This document shows positions 27,290-40,660 of a stretch of DNA of 64,000 nucleotides, piece by piece (position 1 is the first letter of the stretch; each line of letters starts with the position of its first letter). The stretch spans positions 17,468,487 through 17,532,486 of the forward strand of contig ML682007.1 in the NCBI GenBank assembly GCA_007922195.1, written 5' to 3'. The notes under the pieces are model-generated. The model was given only the letters and a program-made list of their open reading frames with translations. It was not told the DNA's origin and did not search any database. The position numbers were made by a program, and so were the translations under genes. This DNA comes from Podocnemis expansa (taxonomy: Eukaryota; Chordata; Testudines; Podocnemididae).

Positions 27290-27500
27290 CCACACATTTT
27301 TGTTATATATTTCTATAAATGAAGAATATATATATTTCCAATTCTTCATTTATAGAAAATACACAACAAAATGTGTGTATGAATATAAAATATATAAACA
27401 CACAAATACATAATGTGTATATATTAGATACATATTGTTATATATTTTCTATATATAAAGAACCATACACACACACACACACACACATATAAACACACGC
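27290..27500. repeat. AT-rich and (CA)n simple repeat region with a hairpin
   Basis: TATATA-rich stretch with a (CA)n run at 27466-27487. It includes a perfect 18-bp inverted repeat: 27310-27327 pairs with 27341-27358 around a 13-base loop. Confidence 0.85.
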
Positions 27501-28443
27501 ACACTGTTATGTATTTTCTGTTAGTTTAGGTATTTTCCCTACACCCAGCACCACGGTGTCTGTGCTTTTTACATATTTTATTACCAGTGTCTTTCAGTCA
27601 TTATCCATGTTAATTTCACTGATGTCTCATTATCCCATGAGATCTAATCTTTCTGTCTGACTTTTGTATCGACATGGCATTTATCACTATGGTATCTAAG
27701 TACCACATTGCAGTAAGCCTTTTTATCCCCATAAGAAGCAATGACAGTGGGATATCTTGGACATCTGTTCTCATGGCAAGATGTCCTAATGGTATCACAT
27801 ATTATCTCCCTATAACATTATTGACATGTATCATCACTGCACATAAATAGACAAAATGATTTCATAATAGAGTACCTTAAAAAAAAACAACTGATCAACT
27901 CCATCCAACCAGTGATGCCCATTTCTCAACATTTTAGTGCTGCACTTAAATTCTGTGAATGTTGATTGGCTAAGAGAAAAAGCTGTTCTCTTAGAGAAGC
28001 CAATGGGAAAAAAGAACACACAGAATGATCCATTACCACATTTTTAGAGGGGAAGTCAGTTGTTCAGTTCAGCTAAATCAAATTGAATTAATATTAAATG
28101 ACCCTCAAAAGGTCACCATTTAAAAAACAAACCTTGATTGGAGTAATTATAGTTAAAATCCCCTCATCCATTATTTATTACACAAGAATCATATCACTCT
28201 CAAGGCAGGTGCAACACTCAATGGCTCACATAAATCCTCTTTTATTGTTAAGATGCATTCTTATCTTTCATATTTAATTTTTATGACTTGTTTAAGAAAA
28301 ATATACTAAGCCATTTCCCAACTTGCAATCATCGGGGAACATTTTCTGATTTACATGTGTCAGTCTGTTGTGTTAAAAATATATACCAACAAAGAAAACC
28401 CTTTTATTGTGTTGCACTGATAAAATACAATGATTGCATGTTA

Positions 28444-28690
<247 letters not shown>

Positions 28691-29492
28691 CTAAAATAAA
28701 TCAAGATGCCTGATGTTACAAGGGTAGTAGGAGGGTGGGGCAATGGGAAGGGGGGAAAGGATGAGAGATGGAAAAAGAGGATTCTGCCTTACACTGCTCT
28801 TTGAATTCTGCACAGCAGTCATTGCTCATTTGGGCTTTTTTCCTGGATTGCTAGAGATAAAGCATACCAAATCTGGAACAACTTCACCATTAAACAAATA
28901 AAATAAAAAATCCTCAAAAAGCCCAAAGTGAGTCTAAATAAAACCTCTCCCACTCCCACTAACAGCAAATATTGTTGCAGATCAGGACTACATTACACAA
29001 AGCCCTCATGTGAAGGGGCCAAGTGCATCCCCTGCTGTAAATCCAGACGCCTATAGACTTGCACCAGGGATAAACTTGGTCCAGGATTTTTGTCTTTCAC
29101 AGCTATTGTTTTAACCCTTTGGTGTCCTACCAAAAATCTTCACTATCAGACCAGATCTGCAATGCACAGAAAAGCAAACTGCTGAAAACCATCTTGTCCT
29201 GTGGGTAGCCAGATGATGGGGCTGTTATTACAGGCTGGTCACTGCTCTCCTGTGGGCTCTTTTTGTTTAAAGAAATAGCAACCTGAGGAAGGTCTGTGTC
29301 TGATTTTAGCCACAGCCCCCCAAACTTGCTCTGCTGCCAGAGAGGGGCAGGCACCCCCAGACTGGGACAGGATGCAAGTGGGGCTCAGCTCCCATTGTCT
29401 GCTCTTGGCAGTGAAGCTGGAGGGTGATGCACAACACAAAGAAGAACCAAAAGAGCCCCCCAACCCCTGGCCACACATCTGTCCATACTTAC
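28691..29492 (-). other. NSG2 intron 1
   Basis: GT-AG bounded non-coding interval of about 0.8 kb between untranslated exon 1 and the ATG exon. It holds a short G-rich patch near 28720-28760 and otherwise ordinary sequence. I see no repeat or additional exon in it. Confidence 0.65.
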
Positions 29493-29700
29493 TGCAAAGC
29501 AGGCTGTCCTGGGGGAGGATCCGGCCGTGCGGTGCAGCAATCCTGGCTTTTCGGGAGCGCGGGGAAGTGGTGCTGAAAGGACAGCGCGTCGCTCCGGCTC
29601 CGGCTCCGGCTCCAAATGCTACTGAAAGCGAAGCGGAGCAGGGGGAAGCGAAAGCAGCTCCAGCCTGCACCAGGGTAGCGGCTTCCATGCGGAATCTGGC
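29493..29700 (-). other. NSG2: NSG2 untranslated exon 1 and GC-rich promoter area
   Basis: A GC-rich block with CpGs and a CCGGCT triplet repeat (about 29594-29612) ends in a perfect splice donor: exon ...TTTGCA, then GTAAGTATG, with the GT at 29492-29491. The next acceptor on this strand with a matching role is that of the ATG exon at 28690, giving a first intron of about 800 bases. No TATA box is obvious. The upstream limit is approximate because the transcription start cannot be read from sequence. An ATG at 29688-29686 opens a reading frame that runs through the splice to overlap the NSG2 start codon (see findings). Confidence 0.7.
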
Positions 29701-29893
29701 ACCACCTGCTGTTTCAGTGCATGGCCACAATTTGTCTGCTGCAGAAAAAGCATCCTCGGGAGCAGCAGGGCAGCCTGCAAAGCACCGACCCACCATCGCC
29801 ACCTGCAGCCTGCTGGGGAAATGAGGGGTTTTCAGAGCCAGGATGCTCCAGTGTGACCTGGTGCTGCAGGGGATGGGGGCTAAGCCCAGCAAG

Positions 29894-30055
29894 CAGAGGC
29901 GTAGCTAGGCTGGGGCGAGCAGGGCTTTGCTCCAGGTGCCCCAGAGCGGCTCCATTAAAGGGTGCACGCTGTGCCCCTCGCCCAAGGTAGCTATTGCACA
30001 GGGGGTGTTCCCATCCGAACGCACCCGGGCACGGCTTTCTTTAGTTACGGCTCTG
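29894..30055. mobile_element. hAT-type MITE upstream of NSG2 exon 1
   Basis: Ends CAGAGGCGTAGCTAGG and TTAGTTACGGCTCTG are inverted repeats. Flanks CCAGCAAG (29886-29893) and CCAGCAAC (30056-30063) are an 8-bp duplication with one mismatch. No coding frame. Confidence 0.8.
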
Positions 30056-30205
30056 CCAGCAACCATTGTTTCATTTATGGCACCCCAACACTAAGGAGTT
30101 TTCACATGCTGCAGCTCTAACTCCAGACTTAACTGGGAAATGTCTGCTGGCTCCAATTGGTAAATCTGGAGTACGGGCTGCAGGATTGGGATTAGCCCCC
30201 TAGAG

Positions 30206-30400
30206 CAGTGGTTTCCAAAATTTTCTCTGCCGTGGCACACCTTGCTACTTTTAGTTAATTTGAGGCCCCCCACCAGATAGTTTCCAAATTAGCTCATGAG
30301 CTAGTGAGCCAAGCTAGAGCTCTTTGAGTAGTTTTTCAAAAGATGTCATGGCACACCTGCTCAGGCCTCACAGCACCGGCACACTGGTTGGGAAACACTG
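30206..30400. mobile_element. hAT-type MITE, perfect 8-bp duplication
   Basis: Ends CAGTGGTTTCCAAAATTTT and ACTGGTTGGGAAACACTG. CCCTAGAG flanks both sides (30198-30205, 30401-30408). It sits back to back with the next element. Confidence 0.9.
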
Positions 30401-30408
30401 CCCTAGAG

Positions 30409-30573
30409 CAGTGGTTTTCAAACTTTTTTTCTTAGGGCCTAGTTGAAAAAAATCATTTATGACCACGACCCAACAATTACATCTTTGATCAATGCATTCC
30501 AGTCTTTTGGTGATGGCAGCAGGTGGTGCTGTGACCTGGTACCGGGGCCCGACCCTATATTTGAAAACCACTG
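30409..30573. mobile_element. hAT-type MITE, adjacent copy
   Basis: Ends CAGTGGTTTTCAAACTTTTT and ATTTGAAAACCACTG. It begins directly after the right target duplication of the neighbour; its own right flank is TGCTAAAG, partly similar to CCCTAGAG. The copy at 52605-52794 is a relative in the opposite sense. Confidence 0.85.
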
Positions 30574-30712
30574 TGCTAAAGACAGACAAAGAGGGATGGT
30601 TGCCTCATGGAGTTCGTAGGGGGATGCAAAGCATCTCTTCTCGGGGGCCTGGATCAGAGCCAGTCAAGGCTGGTACCAAGTGAAGGTTCCACATACCAGC
30701 AACCCTGGAGGA

Positions 30713-30785
30713 AACAAGGAGTCCTGGGGCACTTTTAAAGACTAGCGCATTTAGCTATTGCATGAGCTTTTATGTGCAAAGGAGG
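30713..30785 (+). mobile_element. Fold-back repeat fragment
   Basis: AACAAGGAGTCCTGGGGCAC, AAAGACTAGCGCATTTA and ATTGCATGAGCTTTTATG give one arm of the fold-back family only. Confidence 0.75.
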
Positions 30786-32099
30786 TGATGGAGGTCTCTC
30801 ATTCAGCTTCCAGAGGACAAGTTTCTATGCTGCACCACCACGTTTGGCACTATTTGGTACATTCTATATTGCGCCATTTGGTGCATTGTATATTGCACCA
30901 CCGTATTTGGTACTAACAAGTACAATGGCCAAGGGGACTGATTGAGCTCAGCCACCATACACCTCTATTTAATCTATATACAGGATTTACATTTCAAATA
31001 TGCCCATTTCCACAATAATTAGATCATGAGAGGCAGCCTTTGTAGGACAGTCTTGAAACTCTTTGCTCAGGAGTAGAAAAACAACACAGGCCCTTCTCCT
31101 GATGACAGCTTTTGCCACTGGTGGAGGACTTTTTTAGGCACAGGGCCCTCACTAGTTGTTCTACAGGGGCACAGCTGTATTTTACTGCTGTTCCTAATCC
31201 TATTACTGTACCTTCCTAGCTGATGTGATTACAAATATAGAGCTTGGTCTCCAGGGCTTTCAATCTCCCATTTTTTACAAGTACTAAATTTACTTCCAGA
31301 AGGTCTTAACTGTTTGTGAAGAAAAGGCCTTTTTGGAGCCCAGTTGCAACAATGCTGTTAAATGATACCTTGCAACAGCCAAGACAAAAAAAAAAAAAAA
31401 AAGAAGAAGTCTTTCATTACATTTCTGTGAGTTCTTTCCAACTGCTAAGTATGGCTGCTGAGTGCAAGAAGGGAGGGAGGAGGTGTGGATTATTACAGAC
31501 AGAGCTGTTAGCACCATCTATTATTAAAATGCCAAACACTTCTCCTTATAAGATCTTGTTTTAAATTTCTTACAACTTTACCAAACTTTAACTGTTTTTT
31601 TTCCCTGAAATTATAAAAGCAGGGTTTCTGACTCAGGCTGAATTTTTTTATGTATGCTATTTTATTTCACTCAAAACCATTTCTGAGAAACATGCTAGGT
31701 AAAATAAATTATTTTGCCATTGATGAAAATTTCTCACATCCTTTACTTCAAACTGTTGTCATGTATCTATGCTTTGGAGTAGGAACTTGACACTTGACAG
31801 GTTCTTCATACCTTTTGCTGTTCCTGTGAAAAATTCCCCCAAATATGGCCAAAATAAGCGTTTGAAAAATGATAGTTCACACATGTCCTGGAAGTATGTA
31901 GATTTTAGCAGCTAAATTCCTAGAGGAGTCCAGTCACATTGGAAATGCTCCAGCCCAGGGCAGAGCAGGACTTTCCTTGCAACTGTAGCTCCAGGGTGCT
32001 GCGATGCTTGTTGTGTCCAGACACCTCAAGTGAGCAGGTCACTTGTCTCAGCTGTGCTCTCAATGACCTCCCTACCCAGCTGGGCACAAGGCATCCTAA

Positions 32100-32710
32100 T
32101 CTGAATACAGGGAAGACAAGAGCCAGAACTGTTGGGGTGACAGAAGGGGGTAAACTGGAACAGGCAAACTGTAAGGCTTATGGCGGAGAAGAAAACTGGG
32201 AGTGCCTGGGCAAGGACTGGGAGCCAGTGAAGGAAAGAGACAGTAGTTGGGGAAGCCTGAGATCATATGAAGAGTTTTGAGGAATTGGAACTGGCTGGAC
32301 AAGGGGAGTGAGACAGAGAACGGGGGGGTGGGGGGGAGGAAGGAGCTGAATGGGGACCTGCTGGAGAGCCAGCATGCAGGGCAAGAGCTGAGACTGATTG
32401 ACCTAAGAGACTGGAATATGGAGCCAGAGGCGTGGGGGAGAAGAAGCACCAATCCTGAAAATGACTGATGAGCCTAGAAGAGATTGGGACAGAGAGACAG
32501 TGGGGCTCAGAAAGCAGTGGCCAGGAGGGATGGAGCTGAAGGCTGCGGGGGAGAGAGCCAAATTGAATGAGGAGCTGGGAAGGGATGATTGGGACTAGCT
32601 AGGCAAGAAAACTGGGACTGTAAAACTGTGGGGAAATGGAGATTGAGGCAGAGAATGCAGAGGAGAGACTAGGCCTTGCTGAGCCAGGAGACTCAGACTG
32701 GATGACAGGT
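32100..32710 (+). repeat. Purine-rich degenerate tandem repeat
   Basis: Recurring phrases such as GACTGGGAGCC, GGAACTGGCTGG, GAGACAGAGAA and GGACTAGCTAGGCAAG give an irregular G/A-rich array, including a G-run near 32322-32336. Period not regular enough to state. Confidence 0.5.
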
Positions 32711-32948
32711 TCCAAAGGTTCGTGTTAGTCTAGTTCAACAAAACAAGGAGTCTTGTGGCACTTTTAAAGACTAACAAATTTATTTATCACATGAGCTTTC
32801 GTGGGAGAAAATCCCACTTTTCATCAGATGCTTTGTAGTCTCCCCAACTTCAAAGCGTTTGACAAAGTGGGATTTTTCTCCTACTAAAACTCATGTGATA
32901 AATAAATTTGTTAGTTTTGAAAAGTGACACAGGACTCCGTGCTTGTTT
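32706..32948 (+). mobile_element. Fold-back repeat copy, 11/12-bp target duplication
   Basis: Begins CAGGTTCCAAAGG, has both arms (…GGGAGAAAATCCCACTTTT and the inverted AAAGTGGGATTTTTCTCC) and ends CTCCGTGCTTGTTT. It is flanked by AGACTGGATGA (32695-32705) and AGACTGGGATGA (32949-32960). Confidence 0.85.
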
Positions 32949-34974
32949 AGACTGGGATGAGTAGCCTATTCTAACACAGACAGGCTTCCCATCTTGTGTC
33001 TCAGCACAGCAGTTCTAGGTGCCTGACTTGTGACTCTAGGCAGAAGCACTGAGAAGTCACAGCTGCCTGTGAAGTCAGTGGCACCTGAGCAGCTTCATTC
33101 CCTTCAAATGATGTTGTTAGTGACACCGGTACAAATCTATGCCTTTCAAACTGTGCTTGTGCTACAAAGAATGCAGACGCAAAAATGGGTCCTGCTTACT
33201 CAGCAGATTTGACTTCCTTTCTCTAGTCAGACTTAGTTTAGGATTAAAATATTTTTCCTCATCATTATTCCCATTGCCCCTTCAAGGCCAACACAGATAA
33301 AGGGCATCACTTTGTAGTCCGCTCCTTTTTCTGCATTTGCCAGTATGATTGATTATTAAATTCCTTGCAGTTATATCTTGTCATATGAATACATGAGACA
33401 GAATACAACCCACCCATTCTGCCACAGCTCCCCAGGATTGACAGGTGTAAAAACTTCTTTGACACTAAAAATAAAGTTGTAAATATAAATAGGGAGCACA
33501 TCTAATGAAATTCCTCAATTCCATCATCTGAAAAATGTTGCAACCTGACAAAGGGAAATAGCAGAATCTCCCCCCCCCCCCATGAGACAGAAGAAATCCC
33601 TGCAGCTGTTTTAGAAAGTTTAAAAGCCTCATTTTTGTTTGAAATTGTTTCTTTGAAAATCACCAGCTACAATCTTAACAAACAGATATGAAGGAGCAGT
33701 AATAAGCTTATAAAACAGGGTGCTTAATGGACATTTTAAAGCTGTCAGCAAGATCCAAAGAGAGAAACATTATTAAAGACAATGTAAGCAAAAGTAAACT
33801 GAAAAAACACAAATCAAAGAGTCACGTACAGATTTTACTACACGGTGAATGGTCCAAACATTTCCACCCACACGAAGCAGATCAATGACTGGCAATAAGA
33901 GAAAGCAGCAACACGAACAACAGGAAATTCCATGGGTATAGCAGACATTTCTTCTGTTATCAGAAAATGCCTCTTTTCATTCCTTTAATAAGAGTCCCAG
34001 AATCTAAAATTTTCTATATCCAGCTAAATAAATCAGAAGAATTACTACTTTCATTACCAGTTAACTCTAAAGATGATTCTCTTTAAGAGACCTAAGATTT
34101 GTAACTGGCTCTCAGATGTAGCATTTCACTACATTTTTAACTTCTGCTACTTGTCAACAAGTTTGTGATAGCTACAAAATAGCCCAACTTCAACCCAGTT
34201 TAAGAGTTCCAAGATATAAATCACTCTATTCTCAACTGTCTTCACATTAAATTACTCTTTCCATCTTCCCTTGTGGTGTACAAAATATTAATATTTAAGC
34301 ACATTTTCTCTTTCATTAAATATATTTCATCCACAAATGCATTTTCTTCACAGTTGTACACAATACTTTATGTAGCAACATTATTTCCATCAAATCTGTG
34401 TTGGAAATCTGAGAGCAGAAGAGACCACTGTACAGTTTTGGAGGTGTGTGAATAGGCAATGGGAATAACTGGGGGGTAAGGGGGTGACACACAATCACTG
34501 TAGCTCTTTCTGAAGAATCACTATTCTGCATGCCAAAGCAGTATCTTGAAAATATAGAGTACCTTCAGACAAGGCAGGCATGACAGGTCACAGGGGAAAA
34601 TGAGACCATTCTGCTGAATTATTATTTTGCTTCTAGATCCTCCACACAGAATAATTTTGAAAGTGATTCAAGAGGCCAAGTGAACCAACGTGAGAAGTAC
34701 AGAAATTTTGGAGGTAGAATAAGCCAAAAGGATCTTCTTTCTGCTCTAATTCGAGTGAAGTCAACAGATTTGCCCCTGTATAGTCCTATATCTGCAATAA
34801 GTGGCTATTCAACATGCAAACAAGATGTAGAAGTATAATGTTCAGCACACCTTTTCCACCATGCCACAACAGCTGAAAGTTTCTGCTAAAATCTCAGCAA
34901 ACACACTTTATAAATGGAAAATCCTTGCTGAAGTTCCCTAGTGCATATTTTGAGTGTTTTGTCCTGTCTAGCGT

Positions 34975-35095
34975 AACCATCCCAAGTGACGCAGCTTCTA
35001 TCATTTTCCTTGGGAGGTTATTCCACATCGAGTTGGTTTTCCAGTCAGGAAAATTTTCCCTGTAACTAGTGAAAGAGACACCTCTAATTTAAATG
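34975..35095. repeat. CR1-family 3' fragment
   Basis: CTTGGGAGGTTATTCCACAT and AGGAAAATTTTCCCTGTAAC follow a common LINE tail of sauropsids, as recalled. Confidence 0.5.
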
Positions 35096-35651
35096 TAATG
35101 GAAAAAGTAAATATATTTGTTTTTAAGTAAGGCGTACCTAATGGTGGTTCCAACAACGGAGCATTTCATGCAGCATGCAATATTACAGGAAGAATGTCAA
35201 CTCCTTGTCTCACACACAGGGACAAGGAAAAACACAACATGGAACATAAAAGCAATTCTTAAATGTTCATTTACTATTAACTTAAAACATAGATGACAAT
35301 ATTCTGGAGAAGCAGCATTTCTCAGTGCTTTGATGAACCTTTGAGCACAGTTCTGCTCTTGTAATCTTTCTCCATATTTGTTAGTACAAGAACGCCAAAC
35401 ATGCAGTAATTGCCACACGTTCCTACTACATATTTCTGTCACGATGACCAATGACATGCACAAATCAGACATGTTCATAATCCACCTGACAACACCCACA
35501 ATTGAGCAAAACCACTTGTCTTACTCAGACACACTTGGAGCGACAATCACAGACCATCTCACTTCTATGCCACATACACTGGGGAAGACGCAAGAAACTC
35601 CAATCATAACAAGTGCTGAAATCAGAGAAAGGTGAAACACTCAACATTTCT

Positions 35652-35731
35652 TCAGAGGCACTTTGCGTCACTCGGGATTAAAGCATAACAACTTCCCTTT
35701 TCCTTAGAGGTCTCCTTATCTTTTGTTACTG
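35652..35731 (-). CDS. C5orf47: C5orf47 homologue, candidate last exon
   Basis: A good acceptor (TTTACATTTTCATTTAG) precedes CAGTAACAAAAG at 35731. In the phase left by exon 3 the exon stays open for AVTKDKETSKEKG... and stops at TGA 35654-35652. That would make a protein of about 175 residues, close to the human length as I recall it. One frame over, the same bases read S-S-N-K-R-stop, which resembles the short human C-terminus (SSNYTR), so either the exon or its frame may be misassigned. It is 8.3 kb from exon 3, so this is a tentative call. Confidence 0.35.
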
Positions 35732-38700
35732 CTAAATGAAAATGTAAACATATGTATTACTTTTTCAAGGCTACACAGTGTAATGAGTAACTGTCATACA
35801 CGCATTGTCTTCATCAGATCTAATCATGATGGTACTGTCACCAACTAATTAATGACTGCTTATGAATATTTATAGAAAATCTTCCTGGAGTTAATGTTCT
35901 TTCAGTCCTTTTTCTCTTTTCCCCAGAATGCGAGCTTCCATTTAAAAACAGTTTCATTTTGCTACTATGTTTGGTGCAAAATCTATTCTGCTCAACAAAC
36001 CAAGACACTGTTGTTTTGTTTACTGTGCAACTGGTGTCCGATCATAATGTTACATAAATGCTTATATAATTAAACTACTAGCCAAAACACAAACTTTGCT
36101 CATGTCACAGCAAATGTATTAATAAGAACTATAAACAGTTGGATCTTGTTTTCTTTTACTTACAAAACCCATTGCATCCATACACAAAATATTTACATAC
36201 ATGACTAAAATCAGTCTTGAAACCCCTCCCAAAGAAGTCACAAAACTCAAATCACCTGCCAAAGGTCATTCTTCAACTAGAGAGACCATAAATACTGAAA
36301 GCATTGAGGATATACTTAAAACAGGAAGGTTGCCTATTAAAGCATGCATGTTTCACTGTATTTTAACTTGCCAAGTAGCAGATCACTGTGCTATTCTACT
36401 CAAGTTCTGTCTAACATCACAAGCTCTGCTCACCATCCTAAAGTCTACTCAAATTTCCATAATGTTTCTACTGAAATAATCAGCAGTGAAATAGCTAACA
36501 ATGTTAATTTTTACTTAACTTCATTATGGCTAAGAGTTACTATTTGGACTGGGTTTCAGGATGTAGGATCCTGTATGTGGGTGCAGGGAAATCCTGGTGA
36601 GTGACCATGACAGTCAGAACAGACCAGTACCATTAACTTCACTCAGAAATGCAAAAGGCTGATCCATTGTAATCATATGCACTAGTGAAAATAAAAAGCA
36701 AAGTGGTAGGTGCTCAAACCAACCCCTGAATTGTATCACCTTAAGATAAATTGCTAACTTTTACAAAGTATTAGGCTTCTCAGGGCACAAATATGAATCA
36801 TTACCCAAAATACCATACGTCTGCCTTGTACAGAGCACAAACCAACACAGATTTCTTAGTAAAAACTCAAAATAACTGTTTTCTAGTTTGAAAAGCAAAC
36901 TGAAGAATATTTTTCTATCCAGAAACAACAAAGTGATTTGGCATTTGCTTCTCTTTTCTGGAGTACCTGTTAAGGGATCCAAGCAGACGGTCACTTGTTT
37001 TCTGAACTCTGATGCATATGATCTGCTACCCTGAAGTTTCACCATATATTCCTGGTTCCTTTCAATGAATCAATTTTAAATAATTCATTTCTTGTATGTA
37101 GCAACTCTTTTTTCTTGTTGAAGATATCATGTGCCTGGTTCACATGGATATGCTATTACTAGACACAATAAACATTCTCTGCTCTATAGTTTACCTTTCG
37201 CACTTCATATTAAAACACAAAATACTATCACCAGAGTGTTGCTCACTGTGCTTTAGGTGTCCTGAGTTGACATTCATAGTGTGGACTGCACCTCAGATAG
37301 GGTCTATGTATTAGAGCTGATTCTTTTTCAGACTTGTCTTTCAGAAGTTTAACTCCATTGACTTCAGCAGAGTTACTCTGGCTTACACAAGCATATCTGA
37401 AATCAGACCACTACTTGTAGAAGCCAGACTTCATTACTATTCAGATACTGGGCCCTAGTCAGCATTGCCTTGCAATCCCTTTCTACTGGCCAGGCTGACA
37501 TAAAGGGGCAGTAGAACAAGCATAAAGTTCCACAGAGAACACGCTCAGTTCTAATAGTCCTCTACATCTCAGCGACCACCCTGGTATAGGGGGCATTCAG
37601 GAGTGATCTGGGAATGAAACGGAGCCATGATACCAGCATGCCAGAGAAGGGAGGGAGGTGGATCAGAGATGGAAGGGATCATGGCCAACCTGAACTCAGG
37701 CTATTTAGTGTCCCTGCAAAGCTCCACAGAAGCCACTAAAACTAGGACACAACACTGGGTGCTAAACTAGCCCATCCCAAGAGCCCCTGAATAAGGCAGA
37801 TTCAAAATGCCTTTCCTCTGCCCCTGGCACACATGCCAGCAAAAGACTCAGTCAGTCTCACTGGGCTTGATTCTCCCCAACCATAAACCTTACACAGTTA
37901 TTTAGACGTGTGCACAGTGAGTGTAATATGGGGATAACATATTACCAAACAACAATGGCAGCTATTTACACCCACTTTTGGCAGGTATAAATGACCACAC
38001 AAAGCAGTGAAGAATCAATCCCACTGATATGTAGTGCAATTTCTTCTTTTTAAAGTCAATTTAGCACAGCTCTGGAGAGTGCTGCATATATTTATTACCT
38101 AAAGAACATGAATAGAGTGGCTATACTTCCTTCACATTACCAGGATAATGTGTTTCTTTTGTCCCCAAGAAAGACTAATCATAAAGGTGAAAGAGTGGTT
38201 TAGTCACCATGGTTCATTCAGTCTGTGTCACTAAGGATATTACTGTGGTTGTTGTTTACTCAGAAACAGACCAAGAACATTAACTCTAGAATTCAAAATC
38301 TTGGATTTTGACAATTTAAAGAAACTTCATAAAAGCTTTTCGTATTAACAGACAGCAAAAATAGAATCACCAACTTGTAAAAAAAAAAAAAAAAAAGAAT
38401 AATTTCTATTAAGTGAATAGAGAGAAAGGTGGGTAATGTAATACCTTTTCTCAAAAGCTTCCCTCTCTCATCAACAGAAATTGGTTGAATAAAAGGAATT
38501 ACTTCACCAACCTTGTCTAATGTCTTGGGATCAACACAGCTACAACATCTCTGCCTATTAAGCAATTATCAGGGGACTAACAAACTTCTACTTTTCCTGA
38601 AAAAATTATCATATGCTTATCTGAAGATTTTTCCTTCCGCAAGCTGAAATATCTACTGTTCTGAGCAACAATGAAACCTTACTCTACAAAATGAGAACAA

Positions 38701-39984
38701 CATTAATCTACAACAAACCACTGTTCATAATGAGAACTTTAAAGCCAGATACTCCAGCAAAAAGACTGTCTAGTTATTTACTTGTAGTTTTTCATTGGGA
38801 AAACTGAGCTTGAACCTTCCCAAGTGTTTTGCTGCTTGATGGCACACTGGTTAATATCATCACTAGCATGATATTAAACCTCACTGCTGCTGAAATCCTA
38901 GTCATTATGTCTGCAAATTCTGAGACTTGTGAAGGGAAAAACTACTATCATGAGAACAAGAATGATTTGCAAATTAGAGGTAAATGTTTTGTCTTTAGAG
39001 AGGAAATGCACACACAGAAAAACTATTTTTGTGGACTCCTTGTTCCATGTACACAATTCCCCAGTTAAACAGACTTCAACAGTCAATCAAAATTCCAAGT
39101 TTAAGGTTCTAACATAAGAAAATCACCTCATGTTACTATTAAGAGCAGTCAGATAAACAATAGTTTCATAATCAAAATCTATCACTATGTGCTTGATGAT
39201 GAGCAATAAAACAGAGAATTTACCTGGATTCTTATTTGAAATAAATGCTAAGATTTATGAATAAGTGGATGAACGAATGGAAGGGTGACTGTAATATAAT
39301 AAATATTAAAATCAATAGAATGAAAGCAGTTCATTCATTTTAGACAGAGATCTTGTATGAAATTTTATTTTACTAAACTCATGTTTGTTAATTATTCTGA
39401 CAAGCTGCTGATTATACAATATATATTCAAAATATAATTAACAAAATGTTTTTATTCTGTTGAACACAAACCATCACAATCTAATGTTCATTAAAAAGAC
39501 TTCTAAAATTAACAATAAGTAATATATTATGGTTAATAAGGATTTCAACAGAGTAATACTCTGAGAAGTTTAATTGAATCCATATTAAAATGTAGTTCTC
39601 AAACTAAACAGCTAGACAAACTATATAGCCTCTGATCCAAAACTCATTGAAATCATTTAGTCTTTTCATTAATGTCAAATGGGTGTTGGATCAGATTTAA
39701 AATGAACACTAATTCAGTACAACTCTTGAAATCGAATCTTCATTTACTTTCTTGCTACACCCATCCAAAAATTAATTCATCCTGAAGAGAAAAAAAAAGA
39801 TGACAGAACTGAAGCAATTTCTTGTAATATTAAAAAATCATGCAGCAGTTAGATACATAGTACCTGTTGAAGGCTTTCTTCAGATTCCTTTAGTTTACAC
39901 TTAATCAAAAAGAAAAAATGCAGCAGTTCAAAAAGCAGGCTCATCATATAAGTATTGGTTTAGTTCCTTAGCCCCATTAAATTC

Positions 39985-40660
39985 CAGAGGGGTAGCCATG
40001 TTAGTCTAGTTCAGCAAAACAAACAAGGAGACTGTTGCAATTAAAGATGAACAAATTTGTTTAAGGCATAAGCTTTCATGAGCACAGCCGACTTCTCTGA
40101 TGAATGAAATGAAAACTGCAGTATGTCAGGTGTACATATATACAGTACACATATACATGCAGACGGGCAAGTCATGTTATTATCTGGAAGGTTAACAAAA
40201 GTCAATCCAAACAGTTCCAGAGGAGAGCCCTTGTTAACTCTTCAGATAATAATGTGACTCACCCTTCTCTGCATGCATATATATGCCTAACATACTTCCT
40301 CAGATGCCTGTAACAAAAACTTAAAAACACAGACTGGAACAAGAAACTGCAGAATAAGAATTCATATGCAAACCAGCTACCACAGTTTGAATCCAAACAG
40401 CTTATTTACTTTAAAGCCATAGGCTAGCATTCTATCCCTCTGTCTAGATCTGTTTGAACTAACCTTATGACCAACACCCTTCTGTATGTATCTATTTATT
40501 TCCAGCTAGCATTCTATATTTCCCATTTCATTCGTCTCACAAAGTGGCACTGTGCTCAAGAAAGCTCAGGTGATAAATAAATTTGTTTGTCTTTGAAAGT
40601 GTCAGAGGACTCCATGTTTGTTTTCCTGAACTAGACTAAAACGGCTGCCGCTCTGGAATG
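39985..40660. mobile_element. Long composite fold-back element
   Basis: The left end TCCAGAGGGGTAGCCATG is followed by AACAAGGAGACTGTTGCAA. The right end carries the inverted counterparts (…AGAGGACTCCATGTTTG and GGCTGCCGCTCTGGA). About 420 bases of non-palindromic interior separate the arms. It is either a longer family member or two copies in opposite orientation that bracket unrelated DNA. Confidence 0.7.

Larger units (their letters stand above)
30600..35650. other. Intergenic, NSG2 to C5orf47
   Basis: No gene recognised. It contains two fold-back repeat copies (30713, 32706), a purine-rich degenerate repeat (32.1-32.7 kb), a CR1 fragment near 35.0 kb and an A-run at 31386. 33.0-34.9 kb looks unique. 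Confidence 0.6.

Noticed and set aside
29493..29615. Upstream frame starting at 29615 in exon 1
   Set aside because: The initiating codon there is TTG, not ATG, so it is not a reasonable start in a vertebrate mRNA.
29239..29892. A 217-codon open frame on the minus strand over NSG2 exon 1
   Set aside because: It crosses the strong exon 1 donor and lies in GC-rich sequence where stops are rare. Only the part from 29688 is considered, as a possible upstream frame.
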